Origin: Halorubrum distributum JCM 10118
GTDB lineage: Archaea; Halobacteriota; Halobacteria; Halobacteriales; Haloferacaceae
Length of the DNA stretch: 64,000 nucleotides
Assembly (NCBI RefSeq): GCF_000337335.1
Contig: NZ_AOJN01000049.1
Span: 1 to 64,000, forward strand
Reading direction: 5' to 3'
Positions 41,837 to 51,038 of the stretch are shown here, piece by piece. Under the pieces are notes generated by a model that saw nothing but the letters and a program-made list of their open reading frames with translations, searched no databases and had not been told where the DNA came from. The first letter of the stretch is position 1. Every line of letters starts with the position of its first letter. The translations under genes and the position numbers were made by a program.

Positions 41837-43734
41837 GCGATCACCTCCAGCGCGGCCGCGACGGCCCCGCCGACGGTGAACGCCGTGACCCAGGAGCCGA
41901 CCCACACGAGGAGCGCGCTCCGCGCGTCGCGCTCCCTGAGAATCATCGCCATCGTGAGGATACAGGGGACGAACAGCGTGACGACGATCAGTCCGACGAA
42001 CGTCTGGGACGCCGACAGCGCCATGTCCGTCATCCCGGCGGCGGCGAAGTCGCGCCGGATCAGCCCCAAGACGAGAACCCGCCCGAACGACGGCGGTAGG
42101 CCGAGCGCCGCGGTCAGCGGTCGGACCCCCTTGACGATCGCGTCCAGCGCCCCGACGTAATCCAGCGTCGACACCGCCGCCGCAGTGGCCCCGAACAGGG
42201 GGACCGCCTCTCTGAGGAACGCGGCGCTCCGGTTCGCCGTCTTCCGTGCGACGTTGCCCGGGCGGGGGACGCGCAGTCGCGGCAGCTGCTCGATCAGCGG
42301 CTCCGCTCGGCCGGGGAGCGTCCGGTCGAGGAAGACGCCGGCGACCCCGAGGACCCCGAGCAGCACCGCCAGATAACCGACCCACCAGGCGAGTCCGAGC
42401 CCGGCGAGCAGCCCCGTGATGACGCCGATCTGCGCCGAGCAGGGTATCGCAAGCCCCAGCAGCGCCGTCGCGATGAGTCGCTCCCGACGCGACCCCACCA
42501 TTCGGGTCGAGATGACCGCCATCGTCACGCAGCCCACGCCGACGACGAGCGGAACGACCGCGCGGCCGTTGAGGCCGATCCGGCTGAGTCCCCTGTCGGT
42601 CAAGACGGCCAGTCGCGGCAGGACGCCCGCGTCCTCGAGCGTCCCGATCGCGAGGTAGAACGCGACCACCAGCGGGAGCAGGACGCCGAGAACGTACTGG
42701 ACGGTGATCGTTAGCAGTCCGAGGTTGCCGTTGACGAGCAGGAACTCGACGGGCGCGGCCCACTCGCCCCCCGGGAGCAGGTCCGCGACGACCGCCTCGA
42801 CCGCGGGGTTGTAATACCGGTCGAAGAGCACGCCCTCCGCGTAGCCGACGACCCGCTGCGCGACGACCACGCCCATGACGTAGAAGACCGCCGCGAGGAG
42901 TCCGATCGCGATCGGCACTCCCGTCATCGGCCGCATCAGCAGGTCGCCGAGCCGCTGCTCGGCGGCCCGCCCGGGGCCGGCCTCCCGTTCGACCGCTTCG
43001 ACGATGGACCGAACCCGACTCCGGCGCTCGCGGTACACCGCTTCCCGCGCTCCGGCGTCCGCGAGCGGCGCGTCTCCCCCGTCGGCCACGAGGCCACGGG
43101 CGGCCACGCGTCGAGCCGTGGGTTCGTCGCCCTCGACGAGGAGGGTCTTCTCCGCCCGGCTTGCCTCGACCGCGTCGGGGAGCGCGTCGTAGTACGAGTC
43201 GACGGGCGTCGACGCGGGGGCGGACGCCTCCGGGAGGCGGTCCCTGAGTTCGTCGACGCCGGATCCGGTGACGGCGACGGTCGGCACGACCGGGACGCCG
43301 AGGGCCGCCTCCAAGGCGTCGACGTCCACGTCGACACCGTCGGCCTCGAGTTCGTCCATCATGTTCAACGCCACGACCGTCGGAACGCCCATGTCCAGCA
43401 GCTGTAGGGTCACGAACAGGTCCCGGTCGAGCTTCGTGGCGTCGACGACGTTGACGACCGCGTCCGCCTCGAGGACGGCCTCCTTGGTGACTCGCTCCTC
43501 CTCGGAGAACGACGAGATCCCGTGGACCCCGGGAGTGTCGGTCAGGCGGGTCGAACCGACGGTCGCCGCGGTCGTCTCGACCGTTGTTCCGGGGTAGTTC
43601 GAGACGTCGGCGTACTCGGCCGTGAGCCTGCCGAAGAGCACGCTCTTGCCCGCGTTCGGGGCGCCCACGAGCGCCACGAGCGCCTCGCCGTCGCCGGTCC
43701 CGAGCCCGCCGGCCGCCTCGCCGTTCGCCGTCAT
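41833..43734 (-). CDS. feoB: Ferrous iron transporter FeoB
   Basis: A 633-residue Fe(II) importer. The N-terminal G domain has G1 GAPNAGKS at 24-31, a G2 Thr in YPGTTVE, G3 DTPGVHGI and G4 NMMDE. The membrane part has two gate-like regions (NGRAVVPLVVGVGCVTMAVI; SRRERLIATALLGLAIPCSAQ), containing the conserved Cys-bearing G-C and P-C-S-A-Q motifs of FeoB. It is translated from a start overlapping the feoA stop. Confidence 0.94.
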   Translation of the reverse strand: MTANGEAAGGLGTGDGEALVALVGAPNAGKSVLFGRLTAEYADVSNYPGTTVETTAATVGSTRLTDTPGVHGISSFSEEERVTKEAVLEADAVVNVVDATKLDRDLFVTLQLLDMGVPTVVALNMMDELEADGVDVDVDALEAALGVPVVPTVAVTGSGVDELRDRLPEASAPASTPVDSYYDALPDAVEASRAEKTLLVEGDEPTARRVAARGLVADGGDAPLADAGAREAVYRERRSRVRSIVEAVEREAGPGRAAEQRLGDLLMRPMTGVPIAIGLLAAVFYVMGVVVAQRVVGYAEGVLFDRYYNPAVEAVVADLLPGGEWAAPVEFLLVNGNLGLLTITVQYVLGVLLPLVVAFYLAIGTLEDAGVLPRLAVLTDRGLSRIGLNGRAVVPLVVGVGCVTMAVISTRMVGSRRERLIATALLGLAIPCSAQIGVITGLLAGLGLAWWVGYLAVLLGVLGVAGVFLDRTLPGRAEPLIEQLPRLRVPRPGNVARKTANRSAAFLREAVPLFGATAAAVSTLDYVGALDAIVKGVRPLTAALGLPPSFGRVLVLGLIRRDFAAAGMTDMALSASQTFVGLIVVTLFVPCILTMAMILRERDARSALLVWVGSWVTAFTVGGAVAAALEVIA

Positions 43735-43973
43735 CGGCGTTCGCCGTCGCGTCCCGCTCGCTCGACGGTGATGTCCCGAGCGAGCGACCGTCCCAGCGCC
43801 ACCTCCGTCCCGCGACGCCGCACGACGACCGGCCCGTTACGGATCCGCCGGCGACACTCGACGCGGCCGTCGAGGAGGCCGAGCCGCAGCAACCGAGCGC
43901 GCGACTCGTCGTCCGGCACGTCGACCAGTTCGATCCACTCGTCCGGCGGAACGTCGACCAGCGCGGCCGTCAT
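43731..43973 (-). CDS. feoA: FeoA domain protein
   Basis: An 80-residue SH3-like FeoA protein: LLRLGLLDGRVECRRRIRNG PVVVRRRG and the closing ALGRSLARDITVER are the family pattern. FeoA assists FeoB. The gene overlaps feoB by four bases (ATGA). Its start codon lies against a 16-bp palindrome of DtxR/SirR type, and a TATA-like TTTATAA on the minus strand (about 44027-44034) is 55 bp upstream. Confidence 0.88.
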   Translation of the reverse strand: MTAALVDVPPDEWIELVDVPDDESRARLLRLGLLDGRVECRRRIRNGPVVVRRRGTEVALGRSLARDITVERAGRDGERR

Positions 43974-43988
43974 TTAGGTGTACCTAAA
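43973..43988. promoter_or_regulatory. Iron-regulator (DtxR/Idr-type) operator at feoA
   Basis: TTTAGGTGTACCTAAA is a perfect 16-bp palindrome beginning at the feoA start codon. Its TTAGG...CCTAA arms match the kind of site bound by DtxR-family iron repressors (SirR/Idr in haloarchaea). Occupancy would sit downstream of the TATA box and block transcription when iron is plentiful. Confidence 0.75.
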
Positions 43989-44250
43989 ACCACGCCCGTA
44001 ATGGGCGGCACGCCGAATTATGTGGCGTTATAAAAGCGCACCGCGTTTCGAACCGCCCCGAAGCGGGCCGTGAGTTCGGCTCCTCGTCGTCGCCGCTCCG
44101 AGCGACGGCGCCCTCGGTGATCTCATCGCCGCCGAGCCGATCGGGGGCATCGGAGACGCCCGGGATCCCCGGCTCCGCGACCCGCTCGCGGCGCGGCGGC
44201 TCGCGGGGCGGAGCGAGAGCGGAGAATCGGAGGGGGAAGCGCCGAACCGC

Positions 44251-46530
44251 CTACTGCGGGCTGGGGTTCGACGGCCCGGAGACGTTGCCGTCCTTCAGCG
44301 TCGACCCCGTGATCGACTTCAGCCGGGAGACGAGCGAGTCCTTCTCGGTTTCGCCCTCCAGGGCGATGTCGAGGACCTCGCTGATGTGCGAGACGGGGAT
44401 GACCTCGATCATCTCCTCGTACTCGTCTTCGATCATCACGTCCTGCTCGTTGGCCGCGGGGATGATCACACGGTCGCAGCCGGCCTTCGCGGCCGCCTCG
44501 ATCTTGTGGGTGACCCCGCCGACGGGGAGCACGTCGCCGCGGACCGACAGCGAGCCGGTCATCGCGAGGCTCTGGTCGACGCCGACGTTCTCCAAGGCGG
44601 AGATGACGGCGGTCGCGACCGTGATGGACGCGCTATCCCCGTCGACGCCCTGCTGGCCCGTCTGGATGAACTGGATGTGGATGTCCTTCTCGGAGATGTT
44701 CTCGTCGGAGAACTTCTTGATGATCGCCGAGACGTTCTGGACCGACTCCTCGGCCATCTCCTTCAGCTGGCCGGTGGCGATCACCTGCCCGCCGCTCTGG
44801 GTCGGCGTCACCTCGGCCATCACCGGGAGCATGATCCCCGAGTCCTCGCCCATCACGGCGAGACCGTTGACGCGGCCGACGACGTAGCCGTCGGAGACCT
44901 GGAGCTCGTAGTCCTTCCGGCGCTCGATGTAGTCGTCCGCGAGCTGCTGTTCGATGGACCGCGAGCGCCCCTTCGCCTGGAGCACGTGGTCGCGGGTCGT
45001 CATCTCGGCGTCCTCGCCCCGGGCGATGTCGCCCGCGACGCGGACCATCCCGCCGAGGTTCCGCATCTTCAGCGTGAGGTGGCCCTTCCGGCCGGAGCGC
45101 CGCTTGGCCTCGAGGATGATCTCCTCGACGGCCTCGGCGGAGAACTCCGGCAGGCGGCCGTCCTTCGCGACCTCCTGGGCGATGAACCGCACGTACTTGC
45201 GGCGCATCTCCGGGGTGTCCTCGATGGTGTCCTCCATGTACACCTCGTAGCCGTACCCCTTGATGCGGCTGCGCAGCGCCGGGTGCATGTTCTCCATCGC
45301 GTCGAGGTTCCCGGCCGCGATCATGACGAAGTCCGTCGGGACGGGCTCGGTCTGGACCATCGCGCCCGAGGAGCGCTCGGACTGGCCCGTGATCGAGAAC
45401 TCGCCCTCCTGGATCGCCGTCATGAGGTGCTGCTGGCTGCGAATGTCGAGCGTGTTGATCTCGTCGATGAACAGCACGCCCTTGTTCGCCTTGTGGATGG
45501 CGCCCGCCTCGACGCGGTCGTGGCTGGGCGTCTCCATCCCGCCGGACTGGAACGGGTCGTGCCGGACGTCGCCGAGCAGCGCGCCGGCGTGCGCGCCGGT
45601 CGCGTCGCGGAACGGCGCGGTCTTCGTGTCGCCGTTGTTCACCAGCAGGTTCGGGATCATGGCGTCCGACCCGCGGTTGAGGTAGCGGAAGACGAGGTAC
45701 ACCACGCCGGCCGCGATGATGCCGACGAGGATCTGGCCGACGATGATGAGCGCGTAGCCCAGCACAACGGCGATGATGATCCACATCAGCAGCGACCGCA
45801 TCTGGTTGCGCTTGCGCGCCTCCTCGCGGTGCGCCTCGACGATCTGGTCGCCCTTGCCGGCCGGCACCGTCCGCACCTTCGGCTTGTTGCCGTCGTCGGG
45901 GTTGTGATACACCAGGACGTCCTGGAGCTCCTCTTTGGGGAGGAGCTCGGACATCGCCTTCGCGAGCATCGACTTCCCGGTCCCGGGCGAGCCGATCATC
46001 ATCACGTGGCGGCGCTGCTTCGCCGCCTTGATGATCACGTCGCGGGCGTGCTCCTGCCCGATGACCTGGTCGACGAGCCGGTCGGGGATCTCGATCTCGG
46101 CCGTCGTGTCGATCTTGAGCCCGCCGAGGAGGTCGTCCTCGTCCGGGTCCTCCTCGATCTCGGCGCCCTCGACCTCGACGGTGCTGCCGAGCTCGTCGAT
46201 GTCGCCGTCGTCGGCCGGCTCGGCGGCGTCGCCGTTCCGGCCGCCGTCGGGACCCTCCCCGACGACGTCGGTCCCGTCGAACCCGTCGTCGTCGACGACG
46301 ACCCCGTCGTCCCAGGGGTCGTCCTCGCCGTCGGGGTCCGCGGTCGACTCCCCGTCGGAGTCCGGGACCTCCTCGACGCCGGGCTCGTTCGCCGGACCGT
46401 CGTCGGGCTCGGGGTCGCCTCGCTCGGCGTCCTCGCCGTTCCCCGCCGGACTCGAGTCGTCGACGCCGCCGTGGGGCGGTTCGTCGGGGTCGTCGGCCGT
46501 CGGGTCGTTCGTGTCCTTCTCGTTGCTCAT
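44251..46530 (-). CDS. lonB: Membrane-anchored ATP-dependent protease LonB
   Basis: A 759-residue archaeal Lon. A Ser/Asp/Glu-rich N-terminal extension (about 1-130) is followed by the AAA+ domain with Walker A GSPGTGKS (180-187), interrupted by two membrane helices at about 246-283, then Walker B FIDEINTLD. The protease domain has the Ser-Lys dyad, S633 in GDSAS and K676 in VGGVTHK. It degrades membrane and soluble proteins; the Haloferax enzyme controls carotenoid synthesis and is essential. The start is the ATG at 46530, with AGTATATCAG upstream as TATA. Confidence 0.94.
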   Translation of the reverse strand: MSNEKDTNDPTADDPDEPPHGGVDDSSPAGNGEDAERGDPEPDDGPANEPGVEEVPDSDGESTADPDGEDDPWDDGVVVDDDGFDGTDVVGEGPDGGRNGDAAEPADDGDIDELGSTVEVEGAEIEEDPDEDDLLGGLKIDTTAEIEIPDRLVDQVIGQEHARDVIIKAAKQRRHVMMIGSPGTGKSMLAKAMSELLPKEELQDVLVYHNPDDGNKPKVRTVPAGKGDQIVEAHREEARKRNQMRSLLMWIIIAVVLGYALIIVGQILVGIIAAGVVYLVFRYLNRGSDAMIPNLLVNNGDTKTAPFRDATGAHAGALLGDVRHDPFQSGGMETPSHDRVEAGAIHKANKGVLFIDEINTLDIRSQQHLMTAIQEGEFSITGQSERSSGAMVQTEPVPTDFVMIAAGNLDAMENMHPALRSRIKGYGYEVYMEDTIEDTPEMRRKYVRFIAQEVAKDGRLPEFSAEAVEEIILEAKRRSGRKGHLTLKMRNLGGMVRVAGDIARGEDAEMTTRDHVLQAKGRSRSIEQQLADDYIERRKDYELQVSDGYVVGRVNGLAVMGEDSGIMLPVMAEVTPTQSGGQVIATGQLKEMAEESVQNVSAIIKKFSDENISEKDIHIQFIQTGQQGVDGDSASITVATAVISALENVGVDQSLAMTGSLSVRGDVLPVGGVTHKIEAAAKAGCDRVIIPAANEQDVMIEDEYEEMIEVIPVSHISEVLDIALEGETEKDSLVSRLKSITGSTLKDGNVSGPSNPSPQ

Positions 46531-46669
46531 AGAATCGGGTGTCGCTATCCAAAAGGACGGGTCGGCTACTGATATACTTTCTCCCCCCGGAGGCACCGGC
46601 TGGGGGGCAGCAAACACCGTTTTGAAGGCTTATATCCCCCGATTTCGACGTGCGACCGTTCCCACGGGG

Positions 46670-46677
46670 TTTATAAA
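46670..46677 (+). promoter_or_regulatory. TATA box of nadM
   Basis: TTTATAAA, 24-31 bases before the ATG at 46701, fits a leaderless transcript. It overlaps the in-frame upstream ATG at 46677, which therefore cannot be the translation start. Confidence 0.7.
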
Positions 46678-46700
46678 TGACGCCGACGGTACGTAGATTC

Positions 46701-47231
46701 ATGCGGGGGTTTTACATCGGCCGGTATCAGCCGTTTCACGACGGCCACCGGCACATGGTGGAAGAGATCGCGGCGGAGGTCGACGAGCTCGTCTTGGGGA
46801 TCGGCTCCGCCGGCGACTCCCACACCACGCGGAACCCCTTCACGGCCGGCGAGCGCGTGATGATGGTGACCAAGGCGGTCGAGAAGCTGGACGCCACCAC
46901 CTACGTCGTCCCCATCGAGGACCTCGACCGGAACTCCGTCTGGGTGAGCCACGTCCAGAGCATGACCCCGCGGTTCGACGTCGCGTACTCGAACAACCCG
47001 CTCGTGGTCCGCCTCTTCGAGGAGGCCGGGGTCGAGGTGCGCCAGTCGCCGATGTTCCGCCGCGACGTGCTGGAGGGCACCGAGCTCCGGGAGCGGATGA
47101 TCCGCGGCCGCGACTGGGAGGACCTCGTCCCAGACGCCGTCGTCGACGTGATCCGCGAGGTCGACGGCGTCGAGCGCATCCGCCGGATCGCCGAGACCGA
47201 CACGTTAGGCGACGAGCCCTCGGATCAGTAG
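46701..47231 (+). CDS. nadM: Nicotinamide-nucleotide adenylyltransferase
   Basis: A 176-residue archaeal NMN adenylyltransferase that makes NAD+ from NMN and ATP. The nucleotidyltransferase motif is GRYQPFHDGHRHMVEEI (HxGH variant H-D-G-H), with DSHTTRNPFTAGER and the late ISxTxIR-like GTELRERMIRGRDW. The ATG at 46701 is selected because the TATA box ends 23 bases before it and the family starts MRGFYIGRYQPFH. It is divergent from lonB. Confidence 0.93.
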   Translation: MRGFYIGRYQPFHDGHRHMVEEIAAEVDELVLGIGSAGDSHTTRNPFTAGERVMMVTKAVEKLDATTYVVPIEDLDRNSVWVSHVQSMTPRFDVAYSNNPLVVRLFEEAGVEVRQSPMFRRDVLEGTELRERMIRGRDWEDLVPDAVVDVIREVDGVERIRRIAETDTLGDEPSDQ

Positions 47232-47269
47232 GTCGCTCACCGCGTTTCGGACGCGTCGATGCGACCCGG

Positions 47270-47667
47270 CGGCTGTTTATATATCGTTGCCCGGGCGGTG
47301 ACTGCCTCAAACGCGCAAGCCGCTTGCTTATAAATGGCCGCTCCTGAGTCAACGGCGAACACCGCCGAAGCCCCAGCCGCTCGCTTATAAATGAACGACT
47401 GTCGATCGGCGGAGAACACCGCCAAAGCCCCAGTCGCGAGGATGCCGTACGCTCGCTGTGGTCCTCGGTCGCTCGCTCCGCTCGCTCCCTGCGGTCCTTG
47501 CGTCGCCTACGGCGTCCTCGCGACTGCCCCTTTGAGTCCACCCGACCGCACAGCGCCTCACGCCTCCCCAGCCTCGTCGCTCACGCCCTACGGGCGTTCG
47601 CGACTCCCTCGCGCGTGCTGACTCGCGGCCTCCGCTTCGCTCCGGCCGCTCGCAGGCACGCGCCACC
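47270..47667 (-). repeat. Dispersed structured element, copy C
   Basis: On the minus strand it starts GGTGGCGCGTGCC at 47667. Hairpin 1 is GCGCGTGC/GCACGCGC around GCGGCC.../GGCCGC. The conserved CGAGGCTGGGGAGGCGTGAG block and a variant GGACTCAAAGGGGCAG follow. Hairpin 3 arms are CAGTCGCGAGGACGCCGTA and TACGGCATCCTCGCGACTG (plus-strand 47508-47526 and 47431-47449, one mismatch). Three tail units carry TATA-like boxes at 47386-47392, 47328-47334 and 47276-47284. The 5' edge lies 67 bp from the start of the divergent SAM hydrolase gene. Confidence 0.85.
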
Positions 47668-47733
47668 GCGGTTGTCGAGTGAGCGGCGCGGCCGCCCGTT
47701 CCTTTTAAATCTGCGCCGACCGCGGGTTCTGAC

Positions 47734-48609
47734 ATGATCACGCTCACCTCGGACTTCGGCTCGCCGTACCCCGCCGCGATGAAGGGAGTGATCCGCCGGC
47801 ACACGGACGCCGAGATGATCGACGTCGCGCACGACCTCCCGCGCGGGGACCCCCGCGCGGCGGCTTTCTGGCTCCGGTTCGTTCTCCCCGAGTTCCCGCC
47901 GGCGGTCCACTGCGCCGTCGTCGACCCCGGCGTCGGCACCGACCGCGACGCCCTGGTCGTCCGCGCCGGCGCGCACGTCATCGTCGCGCCCGACAACGGC
48001 CTCGCGATGCCGCCGGCCCGGGCGCTGGCGGCCGACGAGTCGGACGTCGAGGCCTGGACCGTCGCGGTCGACGACCCCGCGAGCGAGACGTTCCACGGCC
48101 GCGACGTGTTCGCCCCGACCGCGGCCCGGATCCGGGCGGCGCTCGACGAGGTCTCGGGGGCGCCGAACGGCGCTCCCGACGCCGACGCGGTCGCCGAGAC
48201 GCTCGCGGCGATGGAGGACCTGACGCCCGCGAGCGACCCGGTCGACATCAGCTTCCCGGAGCCGACGGTCGAGCGCGCCGAGGGGAGCGAGGAGGGCGGA
48301 GACGGCGAGGAGGGCGGAGACGGCGAGGTGATCGCCGTCGACGGCGAGGTGCTCGCGATCGACCGGTTCGGCAACGTGATCACCAACGTCCCCGGCGAAC
48401 TGGTCCGCGGCCGCGACTGGGTCCGCGTCGACGGCGACCTCACGCCGGTCGCGGAGACGTTCGGCGCCGTCGACCCCGGCGAGCGCCTCGTCACCGTCGG
48501 GAGCCACGGCTACGCGGAGTGCGACGTCAACGACGGCCGCGGCGACGGCGCGTTCGACCTCCGGCCCGGGGACTCGGTGCGGTTCGTGCCGGACAGCGTC
48601 AGCCTCTGA
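47734..48609 (+). CDS. SAM hydrolase / hydroxide adenosyltransferase family protein
   Basis: A 291-residue DUF62 family enzyme that hydrolyses S-adenosylmethionine to adenosine and methionine. It starts MITLTSDFGSPYPAAMKGVI, with the conserved N-terminal D-F-G, then HDLPRGDPRAAAFWL, VVDPGVGTDRDALVV, APDNGLAMP, and the C-terminal barrel IDRFGNVITNVPG. A low-complexity EEGGDGEEGGDGEV insert lies between the domains. TTTTAAAT at 47703-47710 is a plausible TATA box; it is also in the gap shared with element copy C. Confidence 0.9.
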   Translation: MITLTSDFGSPYPAAMKGVIRRHTDAEMIDVAHDLPRGDPRAAAFWLRFVLPEFPPAVHCAVVDPGVGTDRDALVVRAGAHVIVAPDNGLAMPPARALAADESDVEAWTVAVDDPASETFHGRDVFAPTAARIRAALDEVSGAPNGAPDADAVAETLAAMEDLTPASDPVDISFPEPTVERAEGSEEGGDGEEGGDGEVIAVDGEVLAIDRFGNVITNVPGELVRGRDWVRVDGDLTPVAETFGAVDPGERLVTVGSHGYAECDVNDGRGDGAFDLRPGDSVRFVPDSVSL

Positions 48610-48630
48610 CTCGCGGAAAAACCGTCGCGC

Positions 48631-49110
48631 CTACAGCTCGACGCCCGAGGGGATCAGGCTCTCGCTGCGGAGGAGGTTCCCCTCGTGGTCGTACACGAGG
48701 AAGGTGTCCTTGTCATAGGCGACCAGCCGCTCGCCGTCGACGTCGATCTCGACGCGGTACCGGGCGTCGCCGTCGTCGGTCGCGTCGCGCGCGGCATGGA
48801 TGAACGGGAGGACGTCCGTCGCCGTCTCGTTGAGTTCGAGGACGAAGTCGCCGGTGTACCGGTTGGTGACGCCGACGACGCCCTCCGGGTCGTCCGCCTC
48901 GCCGAGCGGCTCGCGGAGCCGGAAGGCGACGTCGATCTGGTCGGCCGCGAGCAGGTCGCCGTCGTCGGCGCCGTCGCTCTCGCCCCCGGAGAGCCGCTCG
49001 CGGAGCAGCTCCTCCGGCCCGTGGAAGTCGATCCGCACCAGCGGTGGGGACCGGGAGTCGGCGCCGTCCCCGACGCCCTCGACGGTCAGATCGAAGTAGT
49101 CACGCCGCAT
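48631..49110 (-). CDS. DUF5793-like haloarchaeal protein
   Basis: A 159-residue protein that matches the haloarchaeal DUF5793 pattern: MRRDYFDLTVEGVG start, PLVRIDFHGPEELLRERL, DVAFRLREPL, VTNRYTGDFVLELNETATDV and a C-terminal LVAYDKDTFLVYDHEGNLLR. The sequence is beta-rich and acidic. The function is unknown. It is convergent with the SAM hydrolase gene, 21 bp away. Confidence 0.75.
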   Translation of the reverse strand: MRRDYFDLTVEGVGDGADSRSPPLVRIDFHGPEELLRERLSGGESDGADDGDLLAADQIDVAFRLREPLGEADDPEGVVGVTNRYTGDFVLELNETATDVLPFIHAARDATDDGDARYRVEIDVDGERLVAYDKDTFLVYDHEGNLLRSESLIPSGVEL

Positions 49111-49304
49111 TTCCTATCGAACGCTTTGCGGTCCGGCCGTATCAACGTAACGGGCGGATCGGGGCCGCGGAGCCGACAGCGCCGCGTCGACGGTGCCCCC
49201 GGTCGTCCGCACTGTGTCGGCACCGCCCTGGAGCGTCCCCGGCCTCGCTCGTGATAATCGTCGGGGGTAGTTTAACTTCCCCCCGCCACTACGTCCTCGT
49301 ATCC

Positions 49305-51038
49305 ATGGCGAGTGACGCCGGCGGGAGCGACCTCGGCGACCGGATCGAGGACCTCCAGCGGCGCCTCTCGCGTACGTGGGAGCTGCTCCAGGGATCGACG
49401 CTCGACGTCCGCCCGTTCAGCCCGGGCGAGGACGGCCCGCTCGCGTCGTTCGTCGTTCCCGAGGACGAGCGCGAGGTCGACCGGTACTGGGTGAACGCCC
49501 CGTACGCGTACGTCGTGATCACCTACGACGAGGTCGAGAGCGAGCACCGGTACTACGCGGTCGAGCCCGAGCTCGACGCGTTCGAGCGAGGCCTCCTCGA
49601 CCGCATCGTCGACGACATCCGCGACCCGCTCCTCTATCGCGAGGGGACTGGGAAGACGGACGAGGAGACGCTCAAAACGGAGCTGGTGACGCTGCTCGAG
49701 GGGTACGGCGTCGAGGCCGGGATGGACACGTTCCACGCGCTCGCGTACTACCTCTACCGCGACTTCCGCGGCTACGGGAAGGTCGACCCCCTCCTGAACG
49801 ACCGCCACATCGAGGACGTCTCCTGTGACGGCTACGACCTCCCGATCTTCGTCTACCACGACCAGTACACGGACATCGAGACGAACGTCTCGTTCGGCCA
49901 GGAGGCGCTCGACAGCTACGTGATCCGGCTCGCCCAGCAGTCCGGCCGCCACGTCTCCGTCGGCGACCCCATCGTCGAGACGACGCTCCCCGACGGGTCG
50001 CGCGCGGAGCTGGCGCTCGGCGAGGAGGTGACCCCGCGCGGCTCGGCGTTCACCATCCGCCAGTACGCGGAGGACCCGTTCACCCCGGTCGACCTCGTGG
50101 AGTACGGCACCTTCTCCGTCGAGCAGATGGCGTACTTCTGGCTCTGTATCGAACACAACAAGAGCCTCATCTTCGCTGGCGGCACCGCCTCCGGGAAGAC
50201 CACCTCGATGAACGCGGTGTCGATGTTCGTCCCGCCGCGCGCGAAGGTGCTCACCATCGAGGACACCCGCGAGCTCTCCTTGTACCACGACAACTGGCTC
50301 TCCGCGGTCACCCGCGAGCGCCGGTACGAGGGGACGGACATCGACATGTACGACCTGCTGCGCTCGGCGCTGCGCCACCGCCCCGAGTACATCATCGTGG
50401 GCGAGGTGCGCGGCGAGGAGGCGATCACCCTGTTCCAGGCGATGAACACCGGCCACACCACCTTCTCGACGATGCACGCGGACTCGATCGAGACGGTGAT
50501 CAACCGGCTGGAGAACGAGCCGATCAACGTCCCCCGCGCGATGGTGCAGTCGCTCGACATGCTCTCGGTCCAGACGCTCACGCGCTCGGACGACGAGCGG
50601 GTCCGCCGCGCGAAGACGATCGGCGAGATCGGCGGCATCGACCAGCGCACCGGCGAGCTCGACTACTCCTCCGCGTTCGAGTGGGTGCCAGACACCGACA
50701 GCTTCAGGCGTAACGACTCCTCGCTTTTGGAGGAGATCGCCGACGAGCGCGGCTGGTCCCGGTCCGAGCTGCTCCGCGAGGTCCGGCGCCGCGAGCGCTT
50801 CATCGAACTGCTCTCCGCGCTCGGCATCGACGACTACCGCACGTTCACCGCCCTCGTCAACGAGTACTACGCGGACGCCGACCGCGTGATGGAGAAGCTC
50901 GACGACCGCGCCGCCGCGGCCGACGGCGTCGATCCCGACGACCTCGCGGACGAGACCGACGCGGTCGCGGCGGGCGACGGGGCCGACCGCGGTCCCGGGG
51001 CCGCCGACGGCGTCGACCCAGACGCCGCGGACCGATGA
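49305..51038 (+). CDS. Type IV pilus-like secretion ATPase
   Basis: A 577-residue PilB/FlaI-superfamily ATPase. Walker A GGTASGKTT at about 292-300, the Asp box TIEDTRELSLYHDNW, Walker B IIVGEVRGEEA near 363-373 and the His box GHTTFSTMHADS are all intact. N-terminal and C-terminal haloarchaeal extensions flank the core. It powers assembly of pilin-like filaments. The stop overlaps the next start (ATGA), coupling it to its membrane partner. The TTTAACTT at about 49270 may be its TATA. Confidence 0.92.
   Translation: MASDAGGSDLGDRIEDLQRRLSRTWELLQGSTLDVRPFSPGEDGPLASFVVPEDEREVDRYWVNAPYAYVVITYDEVESEHRYYAVEPELDAFERGLLDRIVDDIRDPLLYREGTGKTDEETLKTELVTLLEGYGVEAGMDTFHALAYYLYRDFRGYGKVDPLLNDRHIEDVSCDGYDLPIFVYHDQYTDIETNVSFGQEALDSYVIRLAQQSGRHVSVGDPIVETTLPDGSRAELALGEEVTPRGSAFTIRQYAEDPFTPVDLVEYGTFSVEQMAYFWLCIEHNKSLIFAGGTASGKTTSMNAVSMFVPPRAKVLTIEDTRELSLYHDNWLSAVTRERRYEGTDIDMYDLLRSALRHRPEYIIVGEVRGEEAITLFQAMNTGHTTFSTMHADSIETVINRLENEPINVPRAMVQSLDMLSVQTLTRSDDERVRRAKTIGEIGGIDQRTGELDYSSAFEWVPDTDSFRRNDSSLLEEIADERGWSRSELLREVRRRERFIELLSALGIDDYRTFTALVNEYYADADRVMEKLDDRAAAADGVDPDDLADETDAVAAGDGADRGPGAADGVDPDAADR

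Noticed and set aside
46677-46700. Upstream in-frame ATG for NadM
   Set aside because: It lies at the end of the TATA box, so it would not be in the mRNA; the family start is the ATG at 46701.
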